DNA from: Bacteroidetes bacterium ADurb.Bin139
GTDB taxonomy: Bacteria > Bacteroidota > Bacteroidia > Bacteroidales > UBA932
Assembly (NCBI GenBank): GCA_002070565.1
Contig: MWDM01000012.1
Location: forward strand, 1 to 45,328
Direction: 5' to 3'
Length of the DNA: 45,328 nucleotides
Shown here: positions 43,311 to 45,328 of the stretch, piece after piece
Numbering within the stretch: position 1 is the first letter of the stretch
How the letters are laid out: each line of letters begins with the position of its first letter
Position numbers and translations under genes: made by a program
The notes under the pieces: generated by a model
Told to the model about the DNA's origin: nothing
What the model saw: the letters and a program-made list of their open reading frames with translations, nothing else
Databases searched by the model: none

Positions 43311-43383
43311 AGACAGAGGTGGCGCCTGCAAAGGGAAACTGCCGTGACGGCCGCTTCGGAAAGGGCGGCCCAGCCTGTCGGTC

Positions 43384-44265
43384 TTACAATTCCGGAACAG
43401 GGCGAAGGAGCGGATGATCTTCCTTTCGGGGAACATCTCTCCAGTAAGTCAACTGTCGTTTGGCATACCTGCGGGTATTGCGGCAAATCAGATTTACGGC
43501 TTCTTCCAAAGGGTATTTCCCTTCAAAATGATCGAACAGCTCCCTGTACCCGACTGTCCGGAGTGCAGGGAGCTGTCTGTATGGAAACAGACTGCGGGCC
43601 TCGTCCGGCAGGCCTTCCTCCATCATCCGGTATACCCTTCTGTCTATACGATCGTATAGCTCTTTGCGTGGTTTTTCCATCAGGAGCACCTCAATATCAA
43701 ACGGCCTTTTCTTGGGGGTGTGCGTGAGAAAAGAATGATAAGGCTTCCCTGAAAGCAAACACACCTCAACAGCCCGCATAACACGGCGTTTGTTGGCCAG
43801 GTCTATTTGCGAATACGTCACCGGATCCAGTATTCTGAGCCTGTAGCGGAGTTTTTCCAGACCTTGCGGTTCTTCTGCCATGTCCATCAGTTCTTTTCTC
43901 AGGGCGGCATCGGGCGGCGGCATCTGATCAATCCCGCGGATGAAGGCATCTATATACAAACCGGAACCGCCCACCAGCAGCAAATAATCGTGGAAGGGAG
44001 CCAGGCGCATTACCAGTTCCCAGGCTTCCCTTTCATAATCTCCTGCCGAATAAGGCTGGTGTATAGAGTGCGTGGCTATGAAATAATGCGTTGCCCGGGA
44101 AAGTTCTTCGGGCGTAGGGCGCGCCACCCCAATGCGCAGTTCCTTGTATATCTGACGGCTGTCACAATTGATCACAGGGGTTTTCAGCAAACGGGCTATG
44201 GCCAGGCCCTGTTCTGTTTTACCCACACCGGTGGGTCCTGTCAGGATGATAATTTTTGTAGCCAT
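43384..44265 (-). CDS. miaA: tRNA dimethylallyltransferase
   Basis: Adds a dimethylallyl group to adenosine 37 of tRNAs reading codons that begin with U. The P-loop GPTGVGKT is at residues 10-17, the DSRQIYKELRIGVARPTPEE segment (35-54) and GGSGLYIDAFIRGID near 98 bind the substrates, and NTRRYAKRQLTYWRD lies near the C-terminus. The start is the ATG at 44265 (MATKIIIL, 293 aa). It overlaps the end of the preceding acyl-CoA reductase gene by 25 bases and is convergent with the FKBP gene. Confidence 0.95.
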   Translation of the reverse strand: MATKIIILTGPTGVGKTEQGLAIARLLKTPVINCDSRQIYKELRIGVARPTPEELSRATHYFIATHSIHQPYSAGDYEREAWELVMRLAPFHDYLLLVGGSGLYIDAFIRGIDQMPPPDAALRKELMDMAEEPQGLEKLRYRLRILDPVTYSQIDLANKRRVMRAVEVCLLSGKPYHSFLTHTPKKRPFDIEVLLMEKPRKELYDRIDRRVYRMMEEGLPDEARSLFPYRQLPALRTVGYRELFDHFEGKYPLEEAVNLICRNTRRYAKRQLTYWRDVPRKEDHPLLRPVPEL

Positions 44266-45266
44266 TCCAACGTGTTTAATCCATCGGCAAAATCTGTGAA
44301 TAACGGGGACTGCGTTTCTCCAAAAGGTATGTTGGGTGTGCCGGCCACACACTGGATGAAATCCTTGTTTTGCTCTACAAACCGGACAGCTCCGGCACAG
44401 TCATCAAAATAATGGTAGTGCAGCACCGCCATGGGTGGTTTCAGCAATTCACTTTCCTTAAGAACAAAAAACGCAGGGACGGGGATCCGGTCTGCACTTT
44501 CCGACATCAGGAAGCAAGCCCTGGCATGGCGGAATGCATTCCTGTAGCCCTTGTGATTTTGAAGCAGGGATCCGAACATAGTTCCTGCCCGGTCAATGAA
44601 CTCACTGAAATCATAGGACCGGGGCACCAGCAAAAGCGTTACATTGCGACAGCCCAGACCAAAATACAGAAAGCAATCCCGGACCAGGCCGTCAATCTGG
44701 GATCCCGTTTCATTTCCTTCAAGCATGGCCACGGAACTACGGCTGGTACGCAACAACAGGGGTGTTGCGGGAAACTGCCGGCGGTAGAACCATTCGGCCT
44801 GTGAACCGCCGGTAAACAAAATGGCCTGCGTGTAAGGATCCACCTTTTCCACAAAGCGCACCTGTACTCCTGCCAGGCAGGAATCCTTTTGAACGCGCAG
44901 GCGGTCCACAATGGCAGGAAGCAAGACCCGGTCCCTTGAAGACAATTTTACTTCCAGCACTACCCCTTCAGGATGGGATGCTGCGTAGGCCAGGGCGCAT
45001 ACAAAATCATGCCAGCAAACTAGGGGAATGTTTCCGGCTGCCACTATGGAGATCATGCGCGGAGCATGCTCCGGTATTTCCATATCCAGCAATCTGCCCA
45101 AAATGCCTGTCTCTGTCTCCAGGCTATTTGTGAGCGTGACAAGGCGATGCCTGACAAATTCTGGTACAAACCATGGATTTTCCTCTACTGTCTTGTTTGT
45201 GAGAGCAGAATCACATCCTTTAAGGACGGCAGCGGCTTGTTCTGTGAATTTGATGGCAAATCCCAT
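44241..45266 (-). CDS. LuxC-like acyl-CoA/acyl-protein reductase
   Basis: A 341-aa protein of the aldehyde-dehydrogenase-related LuxC family, which reduces an acyl thioester to an aldehyde. The predicted catalytic Cys206 lies in CFLYFGLGCRNVTLLLVP, a strong family motif, and SIVAAGNIPLVCWHDF near residue 73 matches the nucleotide-binding start. It is shorter than LuxC proper, which is usual for the Bacteroidota group. No LuxD or LuxE partner is present, so bioluminescence is not implied; the natural substrate is unknown. A -7 box lies 20 bases upstream. Confidence 0.8.
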   Translation of the reverse strand: MGFAIKFTEQAAAVLKGCDSALTNKTVEENPWFVPEFVRHRLVTLTNSLETETGILGRLLDMEIPEHAPRMISIVAAGNIPLVCWHDFVCALAYAASHPEGVVLEVKLSSRDRVLLPAIVDRLRVQKDSCLAGVQVRFVEKVDPYTQAILFTGGSQAEWFYRRQFPATPLLLRTSRSSVAMLEGNETGSQIDGLVRDCFLYFGLGCRNVTLLLVPRSYDFSEFIDRAGTMFGSLLQNHKGYRNAFRHARACFLMSESADRIPVPAFFVLKESELLKPPMAVLHYHYFDDCAGAVRFVEQNKDFIQCVAGTPNIPFGETQSPLFTDFADGLNTLEWLQKLSS

Positions 45267-45286
45267 AAATATGAGGCTCGATTTTG

Positions 45287-45294
45287 CAAAGATA
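45287..45294 (-). promoter_or_regulatory. Candidate -7 box for the acyl-CoA reductase-miaA unit
   Basis: On the minus strand this reads TATCTTTG, with 20 bases between it and the ATG at 45266. Any -33 box would fall near 45314-45318, where no TTTG is seen on the minus strand. Confidence 0.55.
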
Positions 45295-45328
45295 CGTAAA
45301 AGACGTATTTTCGCATGATGTCTTCCGG

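Noticed and set aside
43349..43370. Hairpin GGCCGC/GCGGCC between the FKBP gene and miaA as a terminator
   Set aside because: The stem is real but no T run follows on either strand, so there is too little to call a terminator.
45306..45328. Possible start of a plus-strand gene (ATGATG at 45315) with an imperfect -7 box TATTTTCG
   Set aside because: Only four or five codons remain before the window ends and the box has a mismatch with too little spacing; it cannot be judged.

Overview
This is a gene-dense stretch of a Bacteroidota chromosome, most likely from the order Bacteroidales. The evidence is its gene content: a complete Na+-NQR operon, a Bat (aerotolerance) cluster with MoxR and DUF58, DUF4290 and DUF4834 proteins, a LolA next to FtsK, and a LuxC-like acyl-CoA reductase. 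The promoters agree: at least twelve matches to the Bacteroidota -7 consensus TAnnTTTG sit just upstream of gene starts. The genus cannot be fixed from the sequence alone. Almost all of the window is core genome. No rRNA, tRNA or CRISPR array was seen, and no gap between genes exceeds 300 bases. The only mobile DNA is transposase debris at the left edge.

Layout: 1-245 transposase remnants; 265-2658 (-) UvrD/PcrA helicase; 2721-8292 (+) nqrABCDEF, the sodium-pumping NADH:quinone oxidoreductase; 8348-8647 (+) a lone STAS protein with its own promoter; 8582-9256 (-) a Nudix hydrolase overlapping it tail to tail; 9280-12594 (+) pyrE, an SRPBCC protein, an RNA m5C methyltransferase and an alpha/beta hydrolase. 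The minus strand from 24249 down to 12574 is one tightly packed eleven-gene unit: moxR, DUF58, a signal-anchored membrane protein, batA, a batB-batC fusion, batD, batE, DUF4290, ftsK, lolA (in that order of transcription). 24311-26958 (+) holds truA, exbB, exbD and tonB; 26961-28220 (-) an ABC permease; 28272-30260 (+) a pseudouridine synthase with a repetitive N-terminal tail, then era. The minus strand from 40489 down to 30195 is a second long unit: recQ, a large DUF3352-like envelope protein, DUF4834, an MsbA-like exporter, an acyl-CoA synthetase, dCMP deaminase and a C-terminal processing protease. 40545-42547 (+) carries kdsD and an agmatinase-family gene; 42603-43310 (+) an FKBP lipoprotein; 43384-45266 (-) the acyl-CoA reductase and miaA.

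Functionally the window combines envelope energetics (Na+-NQR, ExbBD-TonB), envelope assembly (LolA, KdsD, MsbA-like exporter, Bat complex, FKBP, CTP protease), chromosome handling (UvrD, RecQ, FtsK) and RNA/ribosome maintenance (TruA, RluB-type enzyme, RsmF-type enzyme, Era, MiaA). I see no clear new defence or metabolic system. The most notable points are a BatB-BatC fusion that keeps a buried signal-peptide-like segment; a near-identical 66-nt repeat in the pseudouridine synthase; back-to-back -7 boxes at two divergent promoters; three genes whose -7 box lies only 5-6 nt from the ATG, suggesting near-leaderless mRNAs; and a palindrome in the STAS/Nudix overlap that makes both strands encode the same peptide.
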